A DNA stretch of 64,000 nucleotides from CBDFHF01 sp965247565 (lineage in GTDB: Bacteria; Pseudomonadota; Gammaproteobacteria; Methylococcales; Methylomonadaceae), in contig CBDFHF010000003.1 in assembly GCA_965247565.1 (NCBI GenBank), positions 2,480,001 through 2,544,000 on the forward strand, given 5' to 3'. Positions 18,043-26,600 of this stretch are shown here, in pieces (position 1 is the stretch's first letter; every line of letters begins with the position of its first letter). The notes beneath the pieces are model-generated. The model saw nothing but the letters and a program-made list of their open reading frames with translations. It searched no databases and had not been told where the DNA came from. The position numbers and the translations under genes are program-made.

Positions 18043-19824
18043 GCCTGTTTATCAGGTATTGAGGATAACGGTTTTACCTCGAGCGGAGCCGGCCTTGCTC
18101 AACAATCTCTGTCGGCCGATGACGCCTTTACCTTTGCGCAACTAGTCACACAAGCCCAAACAGTAGGCTACAGCAACCGTTTTACCGCAATAGCCGCCGA
18201 TGTGCCTTGGCGTCCGGTGCAAGAATGCCCGGACGATGCACAAACGCCATCTTCCTCATTCATCACACAACCAAGACCTTCTTGCTTGCATGGCAACGCT
18301 TTCCGCTATCCCACCGGTAATGGCCAGCGTCAGAACGTCAAACCCACCGCTTATGGTAGCCAAACCGCCATTGTGGTCGGTGCCCACGGCGAAACAACCG
18401 CCAACGGTGCCGATGAAATCTATTGCGACCGTTTAGGGAGGATCCGCATCAAATTCCATTGGCAGGGAAATAACGGCGACCATCACGCCACCTGCTGGGT
18501 ACGTGTCGCTCAACGCAGCGCTGGGGGCGGTATGGGCAGCCAGTTTCTGCCGCGCATCGGCCAGGAAGTACAAGTGCAATTCATCGAGGGCGACGTTGAC
18601 CGGCCTATTATCATCGGTGCCTTATATCACGGCCAAGGGGAGGGCGGTATTGTGCCCACGCCCGGCGGCCATCAGGATAGTTCAGGTAATCTCAGCGTGT
18701 TCCAGCCCGCCCACGACCACCAACCCAGCGGTCAAGGCAACCTAGCAGGTGGACACAGCCCCGTTTGGCACGGTGCCTCTTACGACAACCCCGGCCACCG
18801 CAATGTTGCTGCGCAATGGGGTATCCGTAGCAAAGAATTTGGCGGCAACGGCTACAACCAACTGGCCATTGACGACACCGACCAACAAGGCCGCATACAA
18901 CTGAAGACCACCCAAGCCGCTACCGAACTCAACTTAGGTCACCTCATTCACAGCGCCGACAACTACCGGGGTAGCTTTCGGGGCTTAGGCGCAGAGCTCA
19001 GAACCGACGCCTACGGCGCCATCCGGGCCGGTCAAGGCATTCTGATCAGCAGTTACACCATAAATCACAACAGCCACCAACGCGATCCTGCCGGTGACAA
19101 CGCCCCCGGCATAGCGCACCTCAAACACGCCAGCCAAATCGCCGCCAACCTGAACCAAGCCGCCCAGACCCATCAAACCGTACAACTAGCCGGTCATATG
19201 GGTAGCCACAAAGCCAACCAAAGCCACCTCGCCAGTGACACCCAACCCGAAGCACCGTTACAAGCACAGCTCACTAGCCTCAGCGGCATGGTCAACCCAG
19301 AAAAATTACCCGACGCCAAAGCCGACGCCAGCAACAAAAACACCAGTCCCACCGATGACAAACTTCCCCATCCCACCGACCCGCTCATTGCGATAGCCGC
19401 CAAAGGCGGTCTGACCATGAGCGCTGGCCAAGACATCCAATTTGCCAACGGTGAGACCGTCCATCTCATCACCGGGCAAGACAGCCAGTTCATCACCGGC
19501 CACCAATTCCGCCTGCACACCGGCCAAGCCATCGGGATGCTCGGTGGCGCAAGCCGCCCAGGGCAAAACCAAATCGGCTTACAACTGATTGCCGCCCAAC
19601 AGCCTATCGACATCCAGGCCCAAAGCGATCAACTTAACCTCCAAGCCCGCGACGCCGTCAACATCAAAAGCAGTCACGCCCACATCGACTGGGCGGCGGC
19701 CAAAAGTATCGCCTTAAGCACCGCAGGCGGTGCGAACATCACCATCGCTGGCGGCAACATTACCGTGCAATGTCCAGGCAAGATTACCGTGCAGGCGGGT
19801 AAGAAGAGCTTTTTGGGGCCGGAA
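18043..19824 (+). repeat. 1.78-kb direct repeat, copy 2
   Basis: The second copy of the vgrG core (see 10004-11785). Identity begins abruptly at GCCTGTTTATCAGG and ends at GGCCGGAA. Just upstream there is an in-frame TAG at 18031-18033, so no VgrG N-terminal part precedes it. The 6.26 kb between the copies holds the toxin, immunity and lipase remnants, which would be lost as an 8039-base deletion if the repeats recombined. Confidence 0.95.
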
Positions 19825-20070
19825 CGGCTTAAATATCCGTTGCTGACGTTGCCTAAAGGTTTGCTGAATTCCCTTTTCGATGAAAAGGTTAGGGTACGTG
19901 ATCATAGCGGAAAACCGATTGCCAATATGCCGTATCACATTACTGATGGGGCTGGAAATGTATATAAAGGATTTACAGATGAATATGGCTGTTGTCCAAG
20001 AGTTCATACTGGAGAAAATTCGCAAGCCTTAAAAATATTAACGGGCGTGCTTGCCTTGGAGAAATGGTAA
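18202..20070 (+). CDS. N-terminally truncated VgrG with a different adaptor tail
   Basis: From the first usable start (GTG at 18202) this gives 622 residues; the open frame goes back to 18034. It keeps the OB fold, needle and DUF2345 regions of the full VgrG but has no gp27-like base, so alone it should not trimerise onto Hcp. After the repeat end, the last ~80 residues are unique: DEKVRVRDHSGKPIANMPY, GFTDEYGCCPR, again a transthyretin-like layout. The stop overlaps the start of the next effector frame (TAATG). It may be a silent donor cassette that becomes functional when recombined into the complete vgrG. Independent translation is uncertain. Confidence 0.75.
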   Translation: MPWRPVQECPDDAQTPSSSFITQPRPSCLHGNAFRYPTGNGQRQNVKPTAYGSQTAIVVGAHGETTANGADEIYCDRLGRIRIKFHWQGNNGDHHATCWVRVAQRSAGGGMGSQFLPRIGQEVQVQFIEGDVDRPIIIGALYHGQGEGGIVPTPGGHQDSSGNLSVFQPAHDHQPSGQGNLAGGHSPVWHGASYDNPGHRNVAAQWGIRSKEFGGNGYNQLAIDDTDQQGRIQLKTTQAATELNLGHLIHSADNYRGSFRGLGAELRTDAYGAIRAGQGILISSYTINHNSHQRDPAGDNAPGIAHLKHASQIAANLNQAAQTHQTVQLAGHMGSHKANQSHLASDTQPEAPLQAQLTSLSGMVNPEKLPDAKADASNKNTSPTDDKLPHPTDPLIAIAAKGGLTMSAGQDIQFANGETVHLITGQDSQFITGHQFRLHTGQAIGMLGGASRPGQNQIGLQLIAAQQPIDIQAQSDQLNLQARDAVNIKSSHAHIDWAAAKSIALSTAGGANITIAGGNITVQCPGKITVQAGKKSFLGPERLKYPLLTLPKGLLNSLFDEKVRVRDHSGKPIANMPYHITDGAGNVYKGFTDEYGCCPRVHTGENSQALKILTGVLALEKW

Positions 20071-21014
20071 TGGGAGCTTTTGACTTTGAAACAACTACAA
20101 ATGCAACCGAAGGCTCTTATTTTGATGCTACAAGTCATTGGATGCCTGCCAAGGTTCATATTTTTATGGTTGCTGATGAGATAGGAAAGGATGGGTTTCT
20201 GGTGAGAAAAAACTATGCGACACCTAATGATCCGCATTTACCCGCAAAAAACTTGCCACAATTCAGAATTAAGAATGAAGTTTGGCCAGAAAAATTTGGA
20301 ATGATGCCAATTGATCCAAGCTAGAAATCAACAATTGCTGAACATGTTTATAGCAGCAAACAATACCCCTCAAAATATGTTTCTACCAGTTCTGAATTTC
20401 CTGATGGTTCACCTCGGTTTCAAGGAAAAACAATTTATATTGATATTGAAAAAGCTAAGGCATCAGGTGCCAAGCTTGTAACTACTGATGAGATTGTTAA
20501 AGCCTTGGAAGAATACAAAACTATCGCACCCAGAAAAAATGCCAAGATCGATCAAATATCACATTGGGTAAAAGATATTGATAAAGAGGTTTTAGTTGAT
20601 AGTAAAAAAGTTCCTTCTTCGGCAATTTTTACACCTCGTTCTTTAGAGAATACAAACCGCTTAATTAAAGGGATGAAAATTGTTCAAGTTTTTGCCATTG
20701 GCTTTACGGCCTATGACCTTGAATTAGCCAGCGAGGAATCTATTAAGCAGAAAAGTATCAAGCCGCTATCTGTTGAAGTTTTAAAACAATCCGGTGGTTG
20801 GGGTGGTTTTGTGGCTGGCGCAAGAATTGGGACTGCTGTTGGTGTTGCTGTAGGAATTGAAACGGGGCCGGGGGCTATCATCACGGGCGCTATTGGTGGG
20901 ATTATTTTTAGCATCGCTGGTTACAATGGGGCAAGTTTTATTACAAAGCAATGGACTAGCAATAGTGGCGGCGGTGGAGATTTTGGCGGCGGCGGTGCTT
21001 CGGGTAGTTGGTAA
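20070..21014 (+). pseudogene. Second cargo effector, interrupted by an amber codon
   Basis: ATG at 20070 overlaps the vgrG2 stop; ATG at 20064 is an in-frame alternative. The frame meets TAG at 20322-20324 but is otherwise open to 21014, giving about 315 residues if read through. The first part (GSYFDATSHWMPAKVHIFM) is compact. The part after the stop contains YVSTSSEFPDG and IYIDIEKAKASG, slightly like the STS-containing strand of ADP-ribosyltransferases. The C-terminus is a Gly/Ala-rich hydrophobic stretch (GARIGTAVGVAVGIETG, GAIGGIIFSIAGYNG) typical of toxin translocation segments. It is paired with the VgrG tail just upstream. A sequencing error at the TAG is possible. Toxin type not assigned. 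Confidence 0.55.
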
Positions 21015-21150
21015 GGGCAATATCTAAGCGAGTTATTCAGCATATATACGGCGCACATGTTGTGTTTTTCAGATGAAGCTTTTCAAAATATAAAACGCAT
21101 TTTTGCAGAAACCGAATGCATTGGTGTGTTTGTTTAATAAGGGCAAAATC

Positions 21151-21777
21151 GTGTCTATCCTAGATCAGATTAAACAATTGTTTAAACCAGGGCCAAAAGA
21201 GCAAATTCTTGGCTATTCCCCTTCTGAACTGCAATTTCTTTTTCGGAACTCTTCCGTTGCCGGTAACCCTCATTTTCTAAAAAATTTCCCTGACAAAGTC
21301 TCTCTAGAAACATTAGGAGTTAATGCTTTTTATATCATGCAGCTAATTGACGAAAGTGAAATTCATGATTTTTATAACCTTATTAACGCTTATTTTCAGC
21401 CTGAAAAAAAAAGAACTTTTAACAACAACACTGTTGCCCAATGCACAGGTAAAAAAGCAAACGAAAGGCTGTGCTTTTTGGTTACTGATGAATTTGAAGG
21501 GCGCGTGATAAGGCTGGTCACGGATAGCGTAAATTTTCTAAATGAAATTGACTTGCATGGTTTCTCAGTGCCTCCCCCATGGGTAGTATTCAAAGATTAT
21601 AACCCGCATTGGTGGGGTGGCTCGATGCAAGGGGGGCAAGGTTACTACGATGATGAATTTTTCTCTCCGTTTTTTAACAATCTGAGTCCAGAGCATAGGA
21701 ACAACTACTACTGCAAATATGGGGCGAGTCAGGATTGGAAAAATGCACTGGAGCTTTTTTACGACGATGAAACCTAA
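21151..21777 (+). CDS. Putative immunity protein for the second effector
   Basis: I choose GTG at 21151 (208 residues) because AAGGGC sits just upstream; an open frame extends to a TTG at 21103. Soluble, no signal peptide, aromatic- and acid-rich C-terminal half (PPPWVVFKDYNPHWWGG, GGQGYYDDEFFSPFF). Family not recognised. The position right after a toxin-like gene and the absence of any enzymatic motif suggest an immunity protein. The codon use and lower GC resemble the preceding effector rather than the vgrG copies, which is consistent with the pair having been acquired together. Confidence 0.45.
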   Translation: MSILDQIKQLFKPGPKEQILGYSPSELQFLFRNSSVAGNPHFLKNFPDKVSLETLGVNAFYIMQLIDESEIHDFYNLINAYFQPEKKRTFNNNTVAQCTGKKANERLCFLVTDEFEGRVIRLVTDSVNFLNEIDLHGFSVPPPWVVFKDYNPHWWGGSMQGGQGYYDDEFFSPFFNNLSPEHRNNYYCKYGASQDWKNALELFYDDET

Positions 21778-21834
21778 AAAAACTATACACAATTAGAGGC
21801 TTCCACATCACCGAAATCAAGCGAAGAGCAGATT

Positions 21835-22158
21835 GTGTTTAACCTGTCGGAAAAAAGCCAAAAAGTCGACGGCTTCGATGGGCCGCTTCATGAGCATCCT
21901 CATAATGATACTTACCACTATTACAAACGCCATGCGGATGACAGCTTGTCCGACCCCATCGGCCACAGTGATTACAAAGCACTCTCCCAAGCCGAACAGC
22001 AAAAGTACGAAGGCGTACGCGAAAAAATTAACCACCCCAATATTAGCGGGCCGTTTTACACCGGCTGGGCAGCGACTGATTTTGACAACGCCCTGCCTGT
22101 CAACCTGGGTCTGCCCAACCTGCCTGGGCAGATCACTCAACTGGCCAACCCTAAATAG
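21835..22158 (+). CDS. C-terminal fragment of a further effector
   Basis: A 107-residue frame (GTG start) without membrane segments: GFDGPLHEHPHNDTYHYY, then ISGPFYTGWAATDFDNALP. It has no credible own start or ribosome binding site, and its higher GC differs from the gene before it, so it looks like the tail of a larger lipase- or toxin-type effector whose front part has been deleted. It is followed after two bases by a disrupted immunity gene, the normal effector-immunity order. Function not assigned. Confidence 0.35.
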   Translation: MFNLSEKSQKVDGFDGPLHEHPHNDTYHYYKRHADDSLSDPIGHSDYKALSQAEQQKYEGVREKINHPNISGPFYTGWAATDFDNALPVNLGLPNLPGQITQLANPK

Positions 22159-22248
22159 GAATGATCATGAATAAACCGTTTGAATTACTGCTCTGGCAAA
22201 AACGCCAGGCCGCTATTATTTACCACTTCACTACCCTGGATTACTTAA

Positions 22249-23577
22249 GGGGATCTCTAAAAATACCCCACCTCACAGCGATTTTTGACGGGAAGCAATG
22301 GCACTGAAATGAGATAATAACAGTGAGTCCACTGATAGAGAACCGTCCCATGAAACCCCGCCAACCTGGATTATTCGACGTAGAAGAAAGAGCCGCGCAA
22401 CTAACCAAAATGGGAGACCCTTTGGTAGGATTGAAAGCCCGGATAGACTGGGAAGCGTTTCGGCCTGAACTTAAGCGCCTGCATGAAAAGGATAGAAAAA
22501 GTCAGGCAGGCGCCAAGCCGTTCGATGGGGTGCTGATGTTCAAGATTTTGGTACTCCAGCAGCTGCACAATTTATCGGATGATGGCATCGAATATCAGAT
22601 TCGGGATCGGTTCAGCTTCCTGCGTTTTCTGGGTTTGCAATTAGAAGATAAAGTGCCGGATTCGAAAACCGTGTGGAGGTTTCGCGAACGGCTTAAGGAT
22701 CTAAACTTGGTTGAGGAGTTGTTTGCCCGGTTTCATGGACAACTGGCGGCGCAAGGTTATGCGGCTCGAGCGGGGCAGATGATTGATGCCACCTTTGTCG
22801 AAGTCCCCAAGCAACGCAATAGCCGTGAAGAAAACGCCCAGATTAAAGAAGGGCAAGTGCCTGAGGCATGGGATAAGCCGGAGGTTCAGGCCAAGCGTCG
22901 GCAGAAAGATACCGAAGCGCGCTGGACAAAGAAAAACGATGAGAAGCATTACGGCTATAAAAATCACATCAACACGGATGAGGAAAACAAGCTCATACAA
23001 AGCTATTCAGTCACCCATGCGGCGGTTCACGACAGTCAGGTATTCGATGAATTACTCGACCAGGCAATCGATGTGGAGGGCAATAAACGAGCGGTTTATG
23101 CCGACAGTGCTTATCGTTCAGAAGCCCAGGAGCAGCGCTTAGCTAACGCCGATATTGAGAGCCAGGTTTGTGAAAAAGGCACACGAGGCAAACCCTTAAC
23201 CGAAGAACAAAAGTTATCAAACCGGACGAAGTCAAAAGTCAGAGCCCGAGTCGAACATGTGTTTGGTGCACAGGCGGCAATGGGTGGGCATTTAGTTCGC
23301 ACCATCGGTTTGCAACGAGCCAAAGTCAAAATTGGTTTGATGAATTTAGTGTACAACATGAAGCGTTTGATACAGTTGATTAAACGAGATGTGATGAACC
23401 CGTACAGGAAAGGTGCGCCCACAGTGGCATAAAAACGGGGAAATAATCTCAAAACACGGGGATTTGATGCGGTTTTTACTTCAAATAGCCGGAATGCACC
23501 CTGATTTTAAAATAAAGTCGAAAAAAATTAGCAGAATTGCTAGGGGGTGACTTAAATTTGAATTTATAGAGGTTCCC
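22249..23577 (+). mobile_element. IS5-family insertion sequence, 1329 bp
   Basis: The ends are imperfect inverted repeats: GGGGATCTCTAAAAAT on the left and, on the reverse strand of the right end, GGGAACCTCTATAAAT (13 of 16 match). A 4-bp target duplication TTAA flanks it (22245-22248 and 23578-23581). Removing the element plus one TTAA restores an open reading frame in the host gene, which fixes both ends to the base. It carries one transposase gene. The complete ends and intact gene suggest the element may still be active. Confidence 0.92.
22323..23432 (+). CDS. IS5-family transposase
   Basis: Up to 369 residues (GTG at 22323; ATG at 22350 gives 360 and the likely start MKPRQPGLFDVEERA). 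It has the IS5-family DDE core: QMIDATFVEVPKQRN around the first Asp, AVYADSAYRS around the second Asp and KSKVRARVEHVFGAQ with the Glu, plus the Y-(2)-R-(3)-E spacing. The N-terminal DUF772-type region (DGVLMFKILVLQQLHNLSDD) is also typical. Intact and of normal length. Confidence 0.93.
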   Translation: MSPLIENRPMKPRQPGLFDVEERAAQLTKMGDPLVGLKARIDWEAFRPELKRLHEKDRKSQAGAKPFDGVLMFKILVLQQLHNLSDDGIEYQIRDRFSFLRFLGLQLEDKVPDSKTVWRFRERLKDLNLVEELFARFHGQLAAQGYAARAGQMIDATFVEVPKQRNSREENAQIKEGQVPEAWDKPEVQAKRRQKDTEARWTKKNDEKHYGYKNHINTDEENKLIQSYSVTHAAVHDSQVFDELLDQAIDVEGNKRAVYADSAYRSEAQEQRLANADIESQVCEKGTRGKPLTEEQKLSNRTKSKVRARVEHVFGAQAAMGGHLVRTIGLQRAKVKIGLMNLVYNMKRLIQLIKRDVMNPYRKGAPTVA

Positions 23578-24615
23578 TTAAAGGAAATACAAAAACGCTT
23601 TAACGCCTTGTTGGGCGAAACCGAAGGCTTTATCGACACCGCCGTGCAGCAAGACCGGGATGGTATCGGCAAGAGGGACTTAAACTGGGATCATAGCTGG
23701 ACCGTGGACAACTGGGCCAGCGGCGGCCCCTGGGCGTCGATGAAGGACACTGAAAAAGGTTTTGCTATATCTGTGGCTCAGCGGGCATTTGAAGTTTATT
23801 TTGGCACTGGCTTTTATAACCTAGCCCGCATGTTCAGCGAATACGGCACTTTTTGGATGTCCGAGCGCGAACAGGGTCAGTTTGATAAGGACTTCAAGGC
23901 TTTGCAGGAGTTTGCCGAACCCATGGATATGATCATTAAAGATCGGCGTATTCGCTACGCCGAATACGCTTACTGGTGGAAGGATTACGGGCATTTATTC
24001 CCCCGCCTGCCCAAGTTCAAAGTGCGTATCGATGTGGAAGGTTAAAGCGGCAAGGTGCCGCCGCGCAACGGTGTGTATGTAGCCCAGGAGGATCCGAATG
24101 CCGGCCTACAATTTGGCTGGACGGGCGGCTACCAGGGTTATTATGACCCGCTGCCCGATTCCGAAACCTTTAATGAGCTTGGGTTGCACGCCCTGCAATA
24201 CATAGGCCGGGACAACTTATGGTTTAACGAAGCCAAGATGAATGAGTTTTGCATGTTGCCGCAATATGATGGAATATTGACTACTACATTCAAAAAGCCC
24301 CGTGAGACCGGACTGGCTAAAAATCGCCTCAAAAGGTTTTACAGAACGCCCCTGCAAATGGTACTACGTTGAACTGTGCCATGACGAATGGGACGACAGC
24401 GTGAATTCGCCCGTGCAGGAAACTCCACAAACTCTGCGCGCTCTGCCCGGCGAGGCGGTGCCGTGTCACGGCGTATGGTATACCCCGGCCTTGAAAGTCC
24501 CGGCCAATACCCTGCGCCTTGCAAAATCCCAACACCTGCCCGACACACAGTATACCGAATGGGGTCAAGTGATCTGGTACTGGTTGCCGGAAAATCAGTA
24601 AGGAGTTATAACAAA

Positions 24616-26169
24616 ATGGCATCGTTAGAATTTGAATTTCCCGTCTATCGTCCGTCCGGACGAATACATTGGCGGATGTGGCTATGGTTGTTGTTAGGTG
24701 CATTCCCTACTACGCTGTTTTCAGGTTGGGCTTACGCACATGTTATGGCGATCACAGATCGGGGGCCTTTGGCGATTCTGGCAGCGGCTTTTTTCGGCGT
24801 AATTTTTGGAGCTATCACCTATGGTTTTTTTCGCTCCGGTCGCTCACGCTCACCGATTTTTAACCGCTATACCGCGATCGTCCTGGGCACTCTGTTTATA
24901 TGGGTACGTTGGGTCGTAACCTTATTAATCCACCATCAGCCAGAAATAGCTACTGCATTTGCCAATAGCAGCCCACTGGGGTGGATCGAGATAATTTGGC
25001 AGTTGGTTTCAAACGAAATTCCGCCGGAGAGAGCCTGGACCGCATGGTTTTGGCCAGTCTTCAGCTGGTTGAGCGAGGCTTTGTTCATCCCTTCCATTAC
25101 TGCATTTATCGCCACTATGTCGGCACAAGCCCCTTTTAGCGAAGCAGTGCTTGATTGGGCAAAACCGGATTTTAAGGGTGAGCTATTCTGGCCCGGCGGC
25201 AGTGCCAGCACTTTGAGAGACCGCTTGAAAGACGAAGGTCCAGTGGTGTTGATGCACTTTCCGAATGCTGCCAGCTATACCACAGGTGACGCCGTGGCAT
25301 CGTACTGGTGGACGCTACAAATCGAAGGTCAGTGGCTTGAGGCCGATGTCTTGGCACGCTGGCTGCAATTGACCATAGTCGAAAATACCCGCGATCAGCA
25401 AGGTAAGGTGAAAAGCGAGCGTTTGCCGATGCTGGATCTTTGGACCGTCAATGATGAGGATTACCGGGCTGTTGCCCAACACGTTCGCGATAACGGCATT
25501 CAGGAACAGACATACGCACCGACTGAATCGGATTCTCGCCCTAATCCGGTAGAATTGGAGCCCGCCATTCTCGCCTTGGAAGGAGGCAACTACGGATCTG
25601 CCCTCGTTTTGGCACAACCGCAGCAAAAACACCCGCAACCGGAAGTGCGCGCCGATGCCTTCCGCGTCTGCGCAATGTCATATTCGAGGTTACAGGATTG
25701 GCCGCAGGCATTTAGAGACTATGCCTCCTTATACGAGCTGGAACCGAGTGCTTTCAATGCCCTTCAACTGGCGACAACTTCTGTGATGGGCGGTGAACTT
25801 TTACGTGGACAAGCCTGGTTTAAAGAGGCCGATCAAATCAATCAGAAAAGTGCAGAAATGAAATCGCCCCAACTCCGCACCGCCTTCTTATCCGCCCTTG
25901 AGCAAGCCGGTGAATTTGGAGCAGCGCGACCGCATCTTGAATGGCTGGCAAGTACTTACCGCTCAGTGAAGGTGACCGACAGCACGTTCCTTTGGAATTA
26001 TGGGCTTCCTTTTTTTGAGGATTTTCTCCAAAAGTCGCTTCCCCTGTTGCGCCATAACTGCACAGATACTGAGCTGCGAGAATGGTATAAGACGCTAATG
26101 GTCGATTTAGACGAAGATGGGCGTGCCGCTGTAGGAAATCATTTGAAGCAAATAGAATCAAATCACTGA
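24616..26169 (+). CDS. Membrane protein with TPR-like C-terminal half, T6SS cassette
   Basis: ATG at 24616 is chosen over an upstream in-frame start because AAGGAGT precedes it and it follows the stop of the immunity pseudogene; this gives 517 residues. Four to five membrane spans occupy about residues 18-165 (MWLWLLLGAFPTTLFSGWAY, ILAAAFFGVIFGAITYGFF, IVLGTLFIWVRWVVTLLI). The soluble remainder includes TPR-like helices (YGSALVLAQPQQKHPQPEVR, MSYSRLQDWPQAFRDYASLY). Family not recognised. As the last gene of the immunity region it may protect against an envelope-targeting effector; that is inference only. Confidence 0.55.
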   Translation: MASLEFEFPVYRPSGRIHWRMWLWLLLGAFPTTLFSGWAYAHVMAITDRGPLAILAAAFFGVIFGAITYGFFRSGRSRSPIFNRYTAIVLGTLFIWVRWVVTLLIHHQPEIATAFANSSPLGWIEIIWQLVSNEIPPERAWTAWFWPVFSWLSEALFIPSITAFIATMSAQAPFSEAVLDWAKPDFKGELFWPGGSASTLRDRLKDEGPVVLMHFPNAASYTTGDAVASYWWTLQIEGQWLEADVLARWLQLTIVENTRDQQGKVKSERLPMLDLWTVNDEDYRAVAQHVRDNGIQEQTYAPTESDSRPNPVELEPAILALEGGNYGSALVLAQPQQKHPQPEVRADAFRVCAMSYSRLQDWPQAFRDYASLYELEPSAFNALQLATTSVMGGELLRGQAWFKEADQINQKSAEMKSPQLRTAFLSALEQAGEFGAARPHLEWLASTYRSVKVTDSTFLWNYGLPFFEDFLQKSLPLLRHNCTDTELREWYKTLMVDLDEDGRAAVGNHLKQIESNH

Positions 26170-26600
26170 CTACAAACCGCCCGGCCCATACCCAATCAAA
26201 AGCCGAAAATTACCCGGTCGATGGCTACAACAGCCTGTTCCGGTATTTCTGGCTAGCCTTTGCCGGAAGAAGTGCTACAGCAAAAGTATGATTAAGTATT
26301 CCGTTATGATTTTGATGCTGAACGCAACGGAAACTTGGAAGCTATGCCTATTCAATGATGCTTCTTTTTGAAACAGAAAAGCCGGACTCCAATCAGATAT
26401 CTGCTCTTTCTCCGATTCAGTTTTTTAAACTATGGGCTCAGCTTTCACTTTACTCGTTGTGCTAAACCGAAGGGATGATTTATTATCCTAACAGGAGAGA
26501 AGCTGGGATTTTTAGGTATTCTGTTAATATTAATCGGTAATACAGGAATACTTTCCGGACGGCATCTCAATAACGTTTAGAAATTGGAATACAAAAGATC
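26170..26600. other. Gene-free stretch with possible coding debris
   Basis: 431 bases without a supportable gene. Short translated bits such as NYPVDGYNSLFRYFWLAF and RYDFDAERNGNLEAM look protein-like but lie in different frames and are bounded by stops, so this is probably decayed sequence at the edge of the T6SS cassette region. The promoter of the kinase-like gene should lie in its last 100 bases, but I cannot point to clear boxes. Confidence 0.4.

Larger units (their letters stand above)
22161..24601 (+). pseudogene. Imm72-like immunity gene disrupted by IS5, a nonsense codon and a frameshift
   Basis: ATG at 22161 or 22167 opens a protein (MNKPFELLLWQKRQAAIIYH) cut at 22248 by the IS element. 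Removing the element and one TTAA copy joins LDYL to KEIQKRFNALLGETEGFID in frame. The rest continues with WASGGPWASMKDTEKGFAIS and KFKVRIDVEG, then a TAA at 24043-24045, then in the same frame PPRNGVYVAQEDPNAGLQFG and NELGLHALQYIGRDNLW, then a frame change in an A5 run near 24319-24323. The last frame ends with AVPCHGVWYTPA and TEWGQVIWYWLPENQ, parallel to the GWWFTPA and VWYWDG ends of the Imm71/72 genes upstream. Three independent lesions make it a clear pseudogene. Confidence 0.8.
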
